The notes under the pieces: model-generated
Told to the model about the DNA's origin: nothing
The model's database searches: none
What the model saw: only the letters and a program-made list of their open reading frames with translations
In this document: piece by piece, positions 37,290 through 46,671 of the stretch
Numbering within the stretch: the stretch's first letter is position 1
Layout of the letters: the number at the start of each line of letters is the position of its first letter
NCBI RefSeq assembly: GCF_028550395.1
Contig: NZ_JAQQKW010000004.1
Coordinates: 1-64,000 of the forward strand
Origin: Asticcacaulis currens
GTDB taxonomy: Bacteria > Pseudomonadota > Alphaproteobacteria > Caulobacterales > Caulobacteraceae
Direction: 5' to 3'
Length of the DNA: 64,000 bases
Position numbers and translations under genes: made by a program

Positions 37290-37994
37290 ATGTCAGACGT
37301 TTCACTTAGACATGTCTCGAAAAGCTTTGCCGCTGGAGATGGCCAGGTGCAGGTCCTTCACGATGTAAGTACAGATATCAGGCTTGGCGAATTGACAATG
37401 CTTGTGGGGCCTTCCGGCTGCGGGAAAACCACGCTCATATCTATTCTATCGGGGATTTTATCGGCCTCTGCCGGCGAAATCGAACTTCTCGGACATTCAC
37501 TGACGCAGATGAATGATCGCAAAAAGGTAATGTTCCGACGCAAGAATATAGGCTTTATCTTTCAGCAGTATAATCTTCTACCGGCACTCACGGCGGCTGA
37601 AAATGCGGGTATGCCGCTGATGGCGTCAGGTCTGTCGATGCAGAAGGCCTCTCAGCGAGCCTGCGAGCTTCTCGACGCGGTCGGAATGAGCGACCATGTA
37701 AACAAGCTCCCACGCCAGCTATCAGGTGGACAGCAGCAGCGCGTCGCGATCGCCAGAGCCCTTGTCCACTCACCTCGTCTGATTGTCTGTGATGAACCTA
37801 CAGCAGCTCTGGATGCCGCATCGGGTAAGGGCGTTATGGACATTTTAAGGCAGATCGCCAGTACACCTGAGCGCGGTGTGATCGTCGTCACCCATGACAA
37901 TCGGATCTACTCTCACGCCGATCGTATTCTCGAAATGAGCGATGGTCGCCTCATCGGCGACCATGCGCCCGATGCCTTCATTCATAAGGAATAG
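37290..37994 (+). CDS. DevA/MacB-like ABC transporter ATPase
   Basis: A 234-residue ATP-binding subunit. Walker [10 protein letters not shown] (residues 40-48), Q-loop [18 protein letters not shown] signature [10 protein letters not shown] (144-153), Walker B LIVCDEP (164-170) and a switch His in VVTHD. It belongs to the LolD/MacB/DevA family of ATPases that energise FtsX-type permeases. It lies 6 bp after the permease, and its 3' end overlaps the membrane-fusion gene. Codons such as AGG, ATA and TCG-poor usage differ from the flanking glycosidase genes. Confidence 0.92.
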   Translation: MSDVSLRHVSKSFAAGDGQVQVLHDVSTDIRLGELTMLVGPSGCGKTTLISILSGILSASAGEIELLGHSLTQMNDRKKVMFRRKNIGFIFQQYNLLPALTAAENAGMPLMASGLSMQKASQRACELLDAVGMSDHVNKLPRQLSGGQQQRVAIARALVHSPRLIVCDEPTAALDAASGKGVMDILRQIASTPERGVIVVTHDNRIYSHADRILEMSDGRLIGDHAPDAFIHKE

Positions 37995-38928
37995 TACTAC
38001 GGCGGGTTCGTCGAAAGCCAAGACGTGGACGCTTAAGCCGTCAAACTTGATCCTTCCCGCGCTAGCGGTACTTGGGATGGGATTTGCAATCTTCACCGTG
38101 TTTTTTAAGCCCGTGGAAGCGGCACGAATTCCAGCAACCCCACCGCCTCGGTCTCCCGCCGAAGGTGCGCTGGCAGCTGTAGGTGTTGTTGAACCGCGAA
38201 GCGAGATTATTCAACTTGGTGTCGAGTTGCCGGGGATCGTTCGGTCCCTAAACGTCAAGGTCGGTCAGGACGTCACTGAGGGAGAGGTCTTACTTGCCCT
38301 TGACCAGCGCGATATTGATGCAGAGATTGCGCGCAGGCAAGCCGTAGTAGACAGTGCACGGATTCAGGCTGCAGATGCGCTTGCACTCTATAAAAGGATC
38401 TCTAACGTCGATGACACGGCGGCCGTCTCAGCTGAAGAAACCGAGCAACGCCAGTACGCTCTGAAACTCGCCGATGCGCGTGTGAAAGAAGCGCAGGCAA
38501 CCCTCGAGGCGGCTCGCACGACGAAGTCCCGCTTGACGCTGACTGCCCCCATCCCTGGACGAATCCTGGAGTTGAACGTAAGACCGGGTGAATTTGTCGG
38601 CTCGCCTTCTAATCAGGTCTTGATTTCCTTGGGCGACGTCTCACGTCTTCATGTGAGAGCCGAGGTGGATGAAGAGTTTCTCACTCGGCTGTCAACAGGA
38701 ACCTCCGCCTATGCCACGTTTAGGGGGGATGCAAGGAAGTATCCTCTAAGCTTTGTCCGAAGCGAGCCGTATGTTCGACCAAAGCAAAATCTGACATCAG
38801 CTTCGCCGCGCGTCGACACCCGGGTTGCACAAGTCGTTTATGCCCTCCCGGAGGACACGCGCACGGATTTTGTCGGCCAGCAAATGGACGTCTTCATAGG
38901 AAGTCCCTCTGAAGGAACGCCGAAATGA
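37972..38928 (+). CDS. DevB/HlyD-type periplasmic membrane-fusion protein
   Basis: A 318-residue adaptor with an N-terminal membrane anchor (LILPALAVLGMGFAIFTVFF), a split lipoyl/barrel-sandwich domain (GIVRSLNVKVGQDVTEGEVLLALDQ early, LTAPIPGRILELNVRPGEFV later), an alpha-helical hairpin between them (residues 110-180) and a beta-barrel domain. It links the inner-membrane permease to the outer-membrane channel. The start is uncertain: ATG 37972 overlaps the ATPase by 23 bp, and ATG 37942 and 37963 are also in frame; the best Shine-Dalgarno-like AAGGA (37987-37991) lies inside the gene. It overlaps the TolC gene by ATGA. Confidence 0.85.
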   Translation: MPSFIRNSTTAGSSKAKTWTLKPSNLILPALAVLGMGFAIFTVFFKPVEAARIPATPPPRSPAEGALAAVGVVEPRSEIIQLGVELPGIVRSLNVKVGQDVTEGEVLLALDQRDIDAEIARRQAVVDSARIQAADALALYKRISNVDDTAAVSAEETEQRQYALKLADARVKEAQATLEAARTTKSRLTLTAPIPGRILELNVRPGEFVGSPSNQVLISLGDVSRLHVRAEVDEEFLTRLSTGTSAYATFRGDARKYPLSFVRSEPYVRPKQNLTSASPRVDTRVAQVVYALPEDTRTDFVGQQMDVFIGSPSEGTPK

Positions 38929-40322
38929 GGGCCGTCGTCTTCCTGTTTAGCCTGTCCGCTGCAACACCCGTATTCGCAGCGGAACCCCCAGCAGCCTCGC
39001 CTGCATGTATAGACCAGCAGCCCGCTGCCGTCGCCACGTATCAAACTCTTTGGTCGGAGTTTGCGGATCCTGGTCTGATCTGCCTCGCGCAGCACGTTTT
39101 GAACGACAATCCAAATCTTAAGGCAATAAGGGCGCGTGTTGAAGCGGGTTCTTCGATAATAAAAGCTCAGCGGGCGCGGCGTCAGCTGAGTGTTGATGGC
39201 CTGATAACAGGCTACTCCGGGAACGATCAAATTGGTTCCAATACCGACGCTAGTCTGGGGCGAGCCGGTTTGGAGGCACGCTGGGAGATTGATGTCCGTC
39301 AACGCCTCTCCCTAGAAGAAGCCCGCGCCGGTTACGCCCGAGACCGTGATGCGGCTCTATATGAATCATCGGCCTTTAGTCTGTTGGCGGACCTTACCCA
39401 GAGGTTGATCGCACTACGCGCCCTAGACGGAAAAATCGACTTGCAAATTCAAATCGTTAATCTCCGTTTGCGTCAGGTTCAACGCGAAACCGCCCGCCTA
39501 CAGTCCGGGCTCGTTAGGGGAGGACGATCGCAAGATCTCGAAGCCAACCTTGCAGCGGAACAGAATGCACTCGAAGGATTGCAGGCCCAGCGTCAAGCTA
39601 CCCTGGTCCAAATTGAAGCCCTGACAGGATATTCCAGAGATCAACTCAATGATGCGTTGCGGCCCAAGGCCCTGCCTCCAGTGCCGGCGCCCGCCGCGGT
39701 CGCGGCGCTGCCCCTCGACCGACTTGCATTTAATCCCAAGGTGAGAGCTGCCGCGTCCGAGGTCGCCCGTGAAGAAACAAACCACCAGATAGCTCTCGCT
39801 GCACGCTGGCCGCGAGTGAGTCTGTCGGGCTTCCTGGGGTTGCAGGATGGGTCCAACGGACTCAGATTGAGTGCCAACCCCATACAAAGCCTCTCGGCGC
39901 AGCTTCTTTCGCCCATTTTTGATCGCGGGCGAATAGATGCCGATGTTGCAACTGCGGCCTCCTATAAGAAATCGGCGATAGCGTCCTATCACGCGGCGTT
40001 GACCGAAGCGCTCGAAGACAGCCAGCTCGCCGTGGCAGAATACGAAGGCGCGTACAAACAGGGCCTTGCCAGTGAGAAAGCCCTTGCCATGAGTGTGCGC
40101 GCTCTTCAAATCGACCAAAGCCGCCAAAGAGCAGGACTCGTGTCCGATGACATTGTGACTGAAGGCGAGCTAAAGCGTCTGTCCCGTCAGATGGCGATAA
40201 TACAGGAACAGGAACAGGCCCATGTGGCCTTCGTACGCCTTCAGAGGGTCTTGGGTCCTCAGTCGGCGCTTTCAACCTCTTCTGCTTACAATTACGCTAA
40301 GGTACAGGGATTAAAACAATGA
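38925..40322 (+). CDS. TolC-family outer-membrane efflux protein
   Basis: A 465-residue exported channel protein with a signal peptide (MRAVVFLFSLSAATPVFAAE). The two-fold OEP repeat is visible as long coiled helices: DNPNLKAIRARVEAGSSIIK and SLLADLTQRLIALRALDGKI in the first half, NPKVRAAASEVAREETNHQI and EDSQLAVAEYEGAYKQGLAS in the second. Beta-strand signatures WPRVSLSGFLGLQ and LLSPIFDRGRIDADV are typical of RND/ABC-partner TolC proteins. It is coupled by a 4-bp ATGA overlap to devB upstream and again to the reductase downstream. It is the last low-GC gene of the cassette. Confidence 0.9.
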   Translation: MRAVVFLFSLSAATPVFAAEPPAASPACIDQQPAAVATYQTLWSEFADPGLICLAQHVLNDNPNLKAIRARVEAGSSIIKAQRARRQLSVDGLITGYSGNDQIGSNTDASLGRAGLEARWEIDVRQRLSLEEARAGYARDRDAALYESSAFSLLADLTQRLIALRALDGKIDLQIQIVNLRLRQVQRETARLQSGLVRGGRSQDLEANLAAEQNALEGLQAQRQATLVQIEALTGYSRDQLNDALRPKALPPVPAPAAVAALPLDRLAFNPKVRAAASEVAREETNHQIALAARWPRVSLSGFLGLQDGSNGLRLSANPIQSLSAQLLSPIFDRGRIDADVATAASYKKSAIASYHAALTEALEDSQLAVAEYEGAYKQGLASEKALAMSVRALQIDQSRQRAGLVSDDIVTEGELKRLSRQMAIIQEQEQAHVAFVRLQRVLGPQSALSTSSAYNYAKVQGLKQ

Positions 40323-41326
40323 CGGACACAGTACTTGTCACCGGCATCGGTGGCTTTATCGCCAAGCATCTGGCGGCGCAGCTTCTGGCCGAGGGGTTCA
40401 CGGTGCGGGGCACCGTGCGCAGCCCATCGCGCGCCGAAGAGGTGCGCGTGGCCCTTCGGGCGCAGGGTCTGCCGCTCGATCGTCTGAGTTTTGTCACCCT
40501 CGATCTGGAACGCGATGAGGGCTGGGACGAGGCGGCGCGCGACTGCCGCTTTGTGCATCATGTCGCCGCACCCTTTCCGCTGGTGCAGCCCACTGACCGC
40601 GAAGCTCTGGTGCCCGCCGCTCGCGATGGCGCGCTGCGCGTTCTGAAAGCCGCCAGCGGAGCGGAACGCATCTGCATGACTTCGTCGATTGCCGCCATGA
40701 TGTATGCGCCGCGCGCGCAACGCCGCTTCACCTTCGGCCCCGAAGACTGGTCCGATCCCGAATGGTCGCTCAACACCCCTTACGTCGTCGCCAAGACCCG
40801 CGCCGAGCAGGCGGCCTGGACCTATATGGACCAGGTTGGTCGCCGTCAGGCCCTGACGGCCATCAATCCCGGTCTGGTGCTGGGCCCGCCGCTGGATGCG
40901 CATTGGGGCACATCGCTCGACGTCGTGTCGATGCTGATTCAGGGCAAGTACCCCGCCGTGCCGCCGGTGGCCTTTCCCATCGTCGATGTGCGTGACGTGG
41001 CGGCCTTGCACGTGAAAGCGATGACCGCACCGGTCGGAGGGCACCGCCTGCTGGCCGCGGCCGATACCCTCTCCCTGTCTGAAATGGGCCAGTTCCTGCG
41101 CACGGTCCTGCCGCAAAACGCGAAGCGCATTCCGACGCAGACATTGCCGCTCAGCGTGACGCGCGTCCTGTCGCTGTTCGACAAATCGCTCGCCACGCTC
41201 AGGCCCGATCTCGGTCGCTACCCCGTGGCCGACAGCCGCCTGACCACAGAGTTGACCGGACTGACCTTGAACAGCGCCAGAGACGCGGTCACGGCCGCCG
41301 CACGGGCTCTCTCCGGCAAGGCCTGA
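40319..41326 (+). CDS. NAD(P)-dependent short-chain/extended reductase (dihydroflavonol-4-reductase-like)
   Basis: A 335-residue cytoplasmic extended SDR. The Rossmann motif TGIGGFIAKHLAAQLL is at the N-terminus, DLERDEGWDEAARDCRFVHHVAAP around residues 60-82 and the catalytic YVVAKTRAEQAAW (YxxxK) near residue 157. The family reduces aldehydes and ketones or epimerises nucleotide sugars; here it resembles aldehyde reductases. The ATG overlaps the TolC stop (ATGA), yet base composition jumps to strongly GC-rich (lines near 40.4 kb are about 70 percent GC by eye, against 40-55 percent in the exporter genes). It may therefore be a host gene against which the cassette inserted, or a second import. 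Confidence 0.85.
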   Translation: MTDTVLVTGIGGFIAKHLAAQLLAEGFTVRGTVRSPSRAEEVRVALRAQGLPLDRLSFVTLDLERDEGWDEAARDCRFVHHVAAPFPLVQPTDREALVPAARDGALRVLKAASGAERICMTSSIAAMMYAPRAQRRFTFGPEDWSDPEWSLNTPYVVAKTRAEQAAWTYMDQVGRRQALTAINPGLVLGPPLDAHWGTSLDVVSMLIQGKYPAVPPVAFPIVDVRDVAALHVKAMTAPVGGHRLLAAADTLSLSEMGQFLRTVLPQNAKRIPTQTLPLSVTRVLSLFDKSLATLRPDLGRYPVADSRLTTELTGLTLNSARDAVTAAARALSGKA

Positions 41327-41337
41327 ACCGCTCAGGC
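41321..41337. terminator. Hairpin over the stop codons of the reductase and AhpD-like genes
   Basis: GCCTGA (41321-41326) and TCAGGC (41332-41337) pair around ACCGC. Each arm ends in the stop codon of one convergent gene. Short, without a T-run; function uncertain. Confidence 0.4.
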
Positions 41338-41889
41338 TGTCCAGGCGAGGGCCGGGTCGCTCATAAACCCTTCCTTGGGCGTATGGGTCAGGTGATTGGT
41401 GTAGTTGGAGATGGTTTTCACCGCGATGATCGTAACGACCTCCAGCACCTGCGCCTTTGTAAAGCCCGCCGCCAGGAAGGCGTCCACCGCCGCATCTCCG
41501 GCAAAGCCGCGTTCGCGCACCACGGTTTCGGTAAAGAGGCGCAAGGCCTGTAGTCTGGCGTCGGTGACCGGCGCACGGTTACGCAGAGCCTGGATGACAC
41601 CTTCGTCCAGATGGGCGTTACGCGCCAGCCAGGTGTGACCCATGGTGCAGTATTCGCAGGCGTGCAGCACGCTGACGGTTAGATAGACGAGCTGAAGCTC
41701 TGCCGGGCTGAAGGTTGTTTCGGCGGCGACTGCGGTAAACAGCCCGTCATAGGCCGACAGAGCCAGCGGACTTTCGGCCAGCGTCCCTTGCAGTTTCGGC
41801 GTGAAGCCCCAGGCCTTGTGTACGGCTTCAAGGCGCGCCTTTGAACCGGCCGGCGCGGAGTCGATCGAATGAACGGTAAAGAGGGTCAT
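41332..41889 (-). CDS. AhpD-like carboxymuconolactone decarboxylase family protein
   Basis: A 185-residue cytoplasmic all-alpha protein of the AhpD fold. The redox motif is complete: ACEYCTMGH with Cys78, Cys81 and His85. Members act as alkylhydroperoxidases or peroxide reductants. No signal peptide. It is divergent from the LysR gene with a 117-bp gap, and so is probably the target of that regulator. The DNA-encoded start at 41889 gives MTLFTVHSIDSAP, typical of the family. Confidence 0.85.
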   Translation of the reverse strand: MTLFTVHSIDSAPAGSKARLEAVHKAWGFTPKLQGTLAESPLALSAYDGLFTAVAAETTFSPAELQLVYLTVSVLHACEYCTMGHTWLARNAHLDEGVIQALRNRAPVTDARLQALRLFTETVVRERGFAGDAAVDAFLAAGFTKAQVLEVVTIIAVKTISNYTNHLTHTPKEGFMSDPALAWTA

Positions 41890-41979
41890 GGTAGGGGTCC
41901 TGTCTCGTGAGGCGTCGGGAGTGGTGCTCCGTGATCACCTTATATGCGCCGTTAAATCCGCAATAAATTCATAGACAGG

Positions 41980-41992
41980 CATGATACTCATG
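41980..41992 (+). promoter_or_regulatory. CATGATACTCATG palindrome, likely LysR site
   Basis: CATGA/TCATG arms around TAC in the divergent AhpD-LysR gap, 15 bp before the LysR ATG. It fits the dyad style of LysR-type binding sites. Confidence 0.45.
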
Positions 41993-42006
41993 CGTATTTT
42001 GCATGA

Positions 42007-42900
42007 ATGGACACGCAGGCGCTCGACCTCTTTGTTGCCGTTGCTCACGCCGGAGGCTTTGCCGCCGTCGCGAAAGAACGGTTGCTCGACCCTTCGACCG
42101 TTTCGCGCGTAATTGCGGGGCTGGAGGCGGAGCTGAATGTCCGCCTCTTTCAGCGCACGACCCGCTCGCTCAGCCTGACCGAGGCGGGGGCGCTCTATCT
42201 GGCGCGCATCGAACCCCTGCTGGATGAGATGCGCCGGGCGGCCGCCGAGGCTTCCAACGTCAATGCCGAACCCAGAGGGGTTTTGCGGCTGACGGCTTCG
42301 GTGGCTTTCGGAGTGCAGCAGATTGCGCCTCTGGTTGGCGAATTTTGCGCCCTCTATCCGGGCCTCAAGCTCGACTGTGTCTTCACCGACGCCAATCTGG
42401 ACCTTGTTCAGGAGCGCATGGATCTGGCTATCCGGCTGGCCCCGGCGATTGAGGGCGATCTGGTCGCCACCCGGCTTTTTTCAACCCGCTATCATGTGGT
42501 GGCAAGCCCCGACTATATTGCGCGTGCCGCGCCCATCGCCGAGCCGCGCGACCTGCTCACCCACCGGTGCCTGCTTCTGGGGTTGCGCGCCTTTCGCTCG
42601 ACATGGAAGTTCAGGGATGCGCACGATGCGCTCGAAGAAGTGTCGGTGGACGGGGATGTGGTCATCTCTACCCCTCTGGCCTTGCGCGCTGCCGTGCTCT
42701 CAGGCGGCGGTCCGGCCCTGTTGTCCGGTTTTCTGATCGCTGACGATCTGCGCGCCGGGCGTCTGGTCGATCTTTTCCCCGACCATCGTCCGACCCCGAC
42801 CACGTTCGATACGGGCGCGTGGGCCATCTACCCCAGCCGCGCCTATCTGCCGAACAAGGTGCGGGTGATGATAGACTTTCTCAGATCGCGCCTGAGCTAA
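42007..42900 (+). CDS. LysR-family transcriptional regulator
   Basis: A 297-residue regulator. Winged helix-turn-helix MDTQALDLFVAVAHAGGFAA with KERLLDPSTVSRVIAGLEAE, then a periplasmic-binding-protein-like effector domain from about residue 90 (GVLRLTASVAFGVQQIAPLV; MDLAIRLAP). It belongs to the large CrgA/DsdC-like group close to NAD(P)H oxidoreductase and AhpD genes. An ATG at 42003 is in another frame and is not used. It is divergent from the AhpD-like gene, the probable target; the effector is unknown. Confidence 0.9.
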   Translation: MDTQALDLFVAVAHAGGFAAVAKERLLDPSTVSRVIAGLEAELNVRLFQRTTRSLSLTEAGALYLARIEPLLDEMRRAAAEASNVNAEPRGVLRLTASVAFGVQQIAPLVGEFCALYPGLKLDCVFTDANLDLVQERMDLAIRLAPAIEGDLVATRLFSTRYHVVASPDYIARAAPIAEPRDLLTHRCLLLGLRAFRSTWKFRDAHDALEEVSVDGDVVISTPLALRAAVLSGGGPALLSGFLIADDLRAGRLVDLFPDHRPTPTTFDTGAWAIYPSRAYLPNKVRVMIDFLRSRLS

Positions 42901-42937
42901 GGCCGGAATATCTCAATGCCCTCTGTTATCTGCGACC

Positions 42938-44383
42938 TCAGGCTTTCGGCTGAGTGCGGATCCACGCGGCGGCAGCGTCCATCGCCGTATCGCGTCCGAG
43001 CGCAATATCCTGCGCGGTCGGGGCGACAAAGACGTCCGGGTCTATGCCCTTGTCCGGTTGCGGGGTAGGGGCGAAATAGCCAACCAGCGGCAGGTCGAAT
43101 TCGATGCCGCTCTGCGGTAGCTGAGTGAAAAAGAAGCCGCCGCCATTGATGCCTCTGAGATTGCCGCCGGTCTGGCGGCCGAACAGTTTAATGCGGCCCG
43201 TCTGGCGCGCCGAATAGATAAAGCCGAAGGTGGCGGAGCTGTTGGCGGGCCCGATCAGGGCGGCCACAGGCACACGCAGCTTTTTGGCCGAGGGTAAAAG
43301 TGCGGGCACCGTGTCTCTGGCGGGGCGTTCTATGAACCCGTCGTCCAGTTTACGCCCGCCGACTCCAATGGTTTTAAAGCCTTCGTCCCACGTCGAAACG
43401 TGGGGTGCCAATACGTCCGGTACGGTTTCAAAGCGGACCTTTTCCACGAAGTTGATGGCCTGGGTCGGTCGGTCGATCAGGCGACGCAGCAGCGGGTTGC
43501 CACAGTCATCGCCCCCTTCATTGCCGCGTATATCCATGATCAGCCCGCGCGCGCCGCTCAGGCTGTCGAGACGGTCTTCCAGCCATTCTTCCCACTTCCA
43601 CGGGCTGTTCCACATGGCCCAGCCGGGCATGTCGAGCACGGCGATACCGTCGTCGCGCATCGTCCACGTCCAGCGCGGGTCGGGGCTGTCTTCGGGCACG
43701 CGGGTGATCGTCGCCTGACGCGCCTTCAGCGTCATCACCGGCACCTCGACCTGTCCGGCGCGACCATCCGGCCAGACGACGTCAAGCCGGTGAGTGTCCC
43801 CGGACGGCGGGCACAATAGCCCCTGAAAGACGTCGAAAAACTCAATGGTTTCCGTCCCCTGTACGCTCAGGAGAGAGCGGCGCTTGCCGCCGTTGTGGCC
43901 ATCGGCCCGGCTAACCGGCAACAGGCGCGCCAGCATCTGCGCCGCCGGCAGCCCGTTGACGGACGTCACGCGCGTACCGGGGCTCAGCTTATCGGTGCCG
44001 CTAAAGTCCTGCCGCACGATCATCTCGTCGCCCAGCCACTCGAAGTAGAAGGGCAGGCGGGTCGGGCGGTCGAACAGGGTCGTGACCTCGGCCGTCTTCT
44101 GATTGAAAAAGTTGCAGTAGCTGTGGCCGCAATTGAGCGAGGAGAGGAAGCGTGACAGGATCAGATAACGGCTTTCGCTCGAAGGGGTTGCCTCATAGGC
44201 GCGCTCTACGGCATCAAGGCGCCCGGCGATTTCAGCGGGCGTGTTGTACCGCAACAGCCCCGGATGAATAGCCATCGCCGCCCGGAACACCGTCATGTCC
44301 TCGGAGCGGGCGGCTCTCGACCACGCCCGGCCGGACAAGGTGGCACTGGCCGCCAGGGCGGTGAGAAGGGTTCGTCTATGCAT
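42938..44383 (-). CDS. S41-family (C-terminal processing type) peptidase-like exported protein
   Basis: A 481-residue protein with a Tat-like signal (MHRRTLLTALAASATLSGRA). A PDZ-like segment (LSPGTRVTSVNGLPAAQML) precedes the S41 fold: DDGIAVLDMPGWAMW, GLIMDIRGNEGGDDCGN and VAALIGPANSSATFGFIYSA, whose serine is the likely nucleophile. It resembles secreted S41 hydrolases rather than true tail-specific proteases. ATG 44383 has AGGGAG upstream. It lies 14 bp after the beta-lactamase-like gene, on the same strand, suggesting co-expression. The substrate is unknown. Confidence 0.82.
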   Translation of the reverse strand: MHRRTLLTALAASATLSGRAWSRAARSEDMTVFRAAMAIHPGLLRYNTPAEIAGRLDAVERAYEATPSSESRYLILSRFLSSLNCGHSYCNFFNQKTAEVTTLFDRPTRLPFYFEWLGDEMIVRQDFSGTDKLSPGTRVTSVNGLPAAQMLARLLPVSRADGHNGGKRRSLLSVQGTETIEFFDVFQGLLCPPSGDTHRLDVVWPDGRAGQVEVPVMTLKARQATITRVPEDSPDPRWTWTMRDDGIAVLDMPGWAMWNSPWKWEEWLEDRLDSLSGARGLIMDIRGNEGGDDCGNPLLRRLIDRPTQAINFVEKVRFETVPDVLAPHVSTWDEGFKTIGVGGRKLDDGFIERPARDTVPALLPSAKKLRVPVAALIGPANSSATFGFIYSARQTGRIKLFGRQTGGNLRGINGGGFFFTQLPQSGIEFDLPLVGYFAPTPQPDKGIDPDVFVAPTAQDIALGRDTAMDAAAAWIRTQPKA

Positions 44384-44397
44384 CTTGTGTCTCCCTG

Positions 44398-45483
44398 TTA
44401 GCGGCACCAGGCGGCGACGACTAAGTCCCGCATGAACCCCTTATCCTGCCAAAGCTGTCCCCAGTCGGTGGCGGCGGTGCGGCTGAAGGCGATGATGACC
44501 CCCTGCCGCTCCGGCCAGATGAGGTTGAGCGTCTGCACATTGCCGACCGCACCGCGTCGTTCGACGACCGTCATAGGCTGGGCGCAGCCCGTGGGCTTGA
44601 CCGTATAGGCCCACGCCCCCAGCGCCACATAGCCGAGCGACGGTTCTCCTTCCCACAGCGCTTTCAGGCTGTCACGCGACAGCAGGCGTCCGGACATGAG
44701 CGCCGTATCAAAGCGCATCAGATCACGTGCCGAGCCCTTTATGCCAGCCGCCGCCTCATAAACCGACAGGGACAGGACCGGCTCCGGCGCGCCGTCGCTA
44801 TCGACTGCGGTGAAGGGCTCGCGATCGCCCGGCTGGTAAAGACGCAGGGTTTTCAAGCCCAGTGGCCCGCTGATCCGCTCTTCGAGAAGCTGCGCGAAGG
44901 GGCGTCCCGTCACCTTTTCCAGCACATCCGACAGCAGATAATAGTCGCAATTATTGTAGTGGAAGGCCTCCGGGTCGGCGCGCAACGGCCCGCGGCAAAA
45001 CCCGTGATCGGCCTTGTCGTGGGTGTAGAATTGCGCCACGCCATCGGCATTGGCCGGCGTTTCGGAGGGGTCAGGCAGGCCCGACTGATGCCGCAGGAGC
45101 GCTTTAACGGTGACGTTTCCGGACGGAAGGTCGGCAAATTCCGGCAAGACCGCTTTCAAGGGTGTGTCGAGTGACACCTCCTTGCGTTCGACTGACATCA
45201 TCACCAGCACGGCGGTAATCTGCTTGCTGATCGAGGCCAGTCGCCACGGCGTGTCCAAAGTCGCGGCCTTGCGGGTTTTTGAAAGCCGGCCGGCGGGGAT
45301 GGCTTCGGTGGGCTGTCCCTCTACCGAGGCCACCACAATGCCGTTAAAACGCCCCGTGGCATTTTCCGCAGTGACGATGGCTTTGAGCGGTGTTTGCGCG
45401 CACGCGGGCAGGGCCAACAGCTCAGCCATCAGAGAAAGGCAAAGGGAAAGACCCCGGCCGGAGCCACGTTTCGCTGCGCGCAT
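44398..45483 (-). CDS. Class C beta-lactamase-like serine hydrolase
   Basis: A 361-residue exported protein with a signal (GLSLCLSLMAELLALPACAQ). The penicillin-binding fold has Ser84-Ile-Ser-Lys87 (SxxK) and YNN in HYNNCDYYLLSDVLEK (the YxN element). The third motif is not a clear KTG (VERRG occupies that area), so it is probably an esterase or peptidase of the AmpC-like family rather than a beta-lactamase. ATG 45483 follows the pattern MRAAKRGSGRG; a longer frame to 45528 exists. It forms an operon with the S41-like gene. Confidence 0.82.
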   Translation of the reverse strand: MRAAKRGSGRGLSLCLSLMAELLALPACAQTPLKAIVTAENATGRFNGIVVASVEGQPTEAIPAGRLSKTRKAATLDTPWRLASISKQITAVLVMMSVERKEVSLDTPLKAVLPEFADLPSGNVTVKALLRHQSGLPDPSETPANADGVAQFYTHDKADHGFCRGPLRADPEAFHYNNCDYYLLSDVLEKVTGRPFAQLLEERISGPLGLKTLRLYQPGDREPFTAVDSDGAPEPVLSLSVYEAAAGIKGSARDLMRFDTALMSGRLLSRDSLKALWEGEPSLGYVALGAWAYTVKPTGCAQPMTVVERRGAVGNVQTLNLIWPERQGVIIAFSRTAATDWGQLWQDKGFMRDLVVAAWCR

Positions 45484-45648
45484 GATCTGGCTCCCCCTGT
45501 CTGTCTTATGTACGCATAGGAGGGGCATTCCGATGAAGAGTCCAGAGAACTTTGATACGGGAGCCGCTATTAGGGGGCTGTATGGAAGACGGTTTACTCA
45601 GACAAATATCGGTGCCACACTGCCCTAAACAGATATGGGAGGTTTATC

Positions 45649-46665
45649 ATGATCCGGTCAGGATGGGTGCGGGCGTGCGCGGTGGCGGGCGTGTCTGCCA
45701 TAGCGGTTTGCACTATGGCATTTTCGGGGGCCGCACAGGCCGCGCCCAAGGGCGGCAATCCGTTGTTTACTGACGCCTTTACCGCCGATCCTGCGGCTCT
45801 GGTGGTCAAGGACACCCTCTACCTCTATGTCGGCCATGATCAGGCGACGGGCGATGAGATGTTCACCATGCGTGAGTGGCTGGTCTATTCCACCAGGGAC
45901 ATGAAGACCTGGCAGGCGCACGGGCCGATCATGAAGGCCACGGATTTCAAATGGGCGATCCGCGATTCCTGGGCGTCACAGGTCGTGGAACGCAATGGCA
46001 AGTTCTGGCTCTATGCCGCAGTCGAACACGACAAAACCCATCCGGGCAAGGCCATAGGCGTCGCCGTCTCCGACAGCCCCACCGGCCCCTTTGTCGATGC
46101 GCGCGGCTCCGCCCTGATCAGCAATGACATGACGCCACAAGGGCCGCACACCTGGGACGATATCGACCCCACCGTTTATATCGAAGACGACGGCACGGCG
46201 TGGCTGATCTGGGGCAATGCCAACTGCTATTACGCCCGCTTAAAGCCCAACATGACCGAGCTGGACGGCCCGATTCAGCAAATTCCGCTGCCGAAATATG
46301 TTGAGGGGCCCTGGATCCACAAACACGGTCAGACCTACTACCTCACCTATGCGTCGATGGATAAGGCGGTGTCTAACGACGAGTTGATCTCTTACGCGAC
46401 CGCGCCTTCCATAACCGGGCCGTGGACCTATCGCGGTGAGATCAGCGGGCCTGCTGAAAACAGCTTCACCATCCATCCGGCCATTGTTGAGTTCAAGGGG
46501 CAACCGTACTTCTTCTACCATAATGGCAAGCTGACGCTGAACGGCGAAAAGGGCGGGCTGGGTCGTCGGGCCGTTGCGGTCGAGCATCTCTATTACAATG
46601 CCGACGGTACGATTAAGCCGATCGTCCACACGACCGAAGGCGTCTCTGTGCCGCGACAAAAATAG
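45649..46665 (+). CDS. GH43 glycosidase (arabinofuranosidase/xylosidase family), second copy
   Basis: A 338-residue exported single-domain GH43 propeller with signal (AVAGVSAIAVCTMAFSGAAQA). Catalytic acids are Asp47 (TADPAAL), Asp173 (DIDPTV) and Glu219 (YVEGPW). NGKFWLYAAVEHD and the C-terminal EFKGQPYFFYHNGKL match the arabinoxylan arabinofuranohydrolase-like subgroups. The start ATG has GGGAGG upstream. It stands alone, separated from the main locus by 18 kb, and shares limited similarity with the GH43 at 11.8 kb, so it is not a recent duplicate. Confidence 0.9.
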   Translation: MIRSGWVRACAVAGVSAIAVCTMAFSGAAQAAPKGGNPLFTDAFTADPAALVVKDTLYLYVGHDQATGDEMFTMREWLVYSTRDMKTWQAHGPIMKATDFKWAIRDSWASQVVERNGKFWLYAAVEHDKTHPGKAIGVAVSDSPTGPFVDARGSALISNDMTPQGPHTWDDIDPTVYIEDDGTAWLIWGNANCYYARLKPNMTELDGPIQQIPLPKYVEGPWIHKHGQTYYLTYASMDKAVSNDELISYATAPSITGPWTYRGEISGPAENSFTIHPAIVEFKGQPYFFYHNGKLTLNGEKGGLGRRAVAVEHLYYNADGTIKPIVHTTEGVSVPRQK

Positions 46666-46671
46666 GCAGTG

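Noticed and set aside
44398-45483. True beta-lactamase resistance gene
   Set aside because: SxxK and YxN are present but no clear KTG motif; more likely an esterase or peptidase of the same fold.
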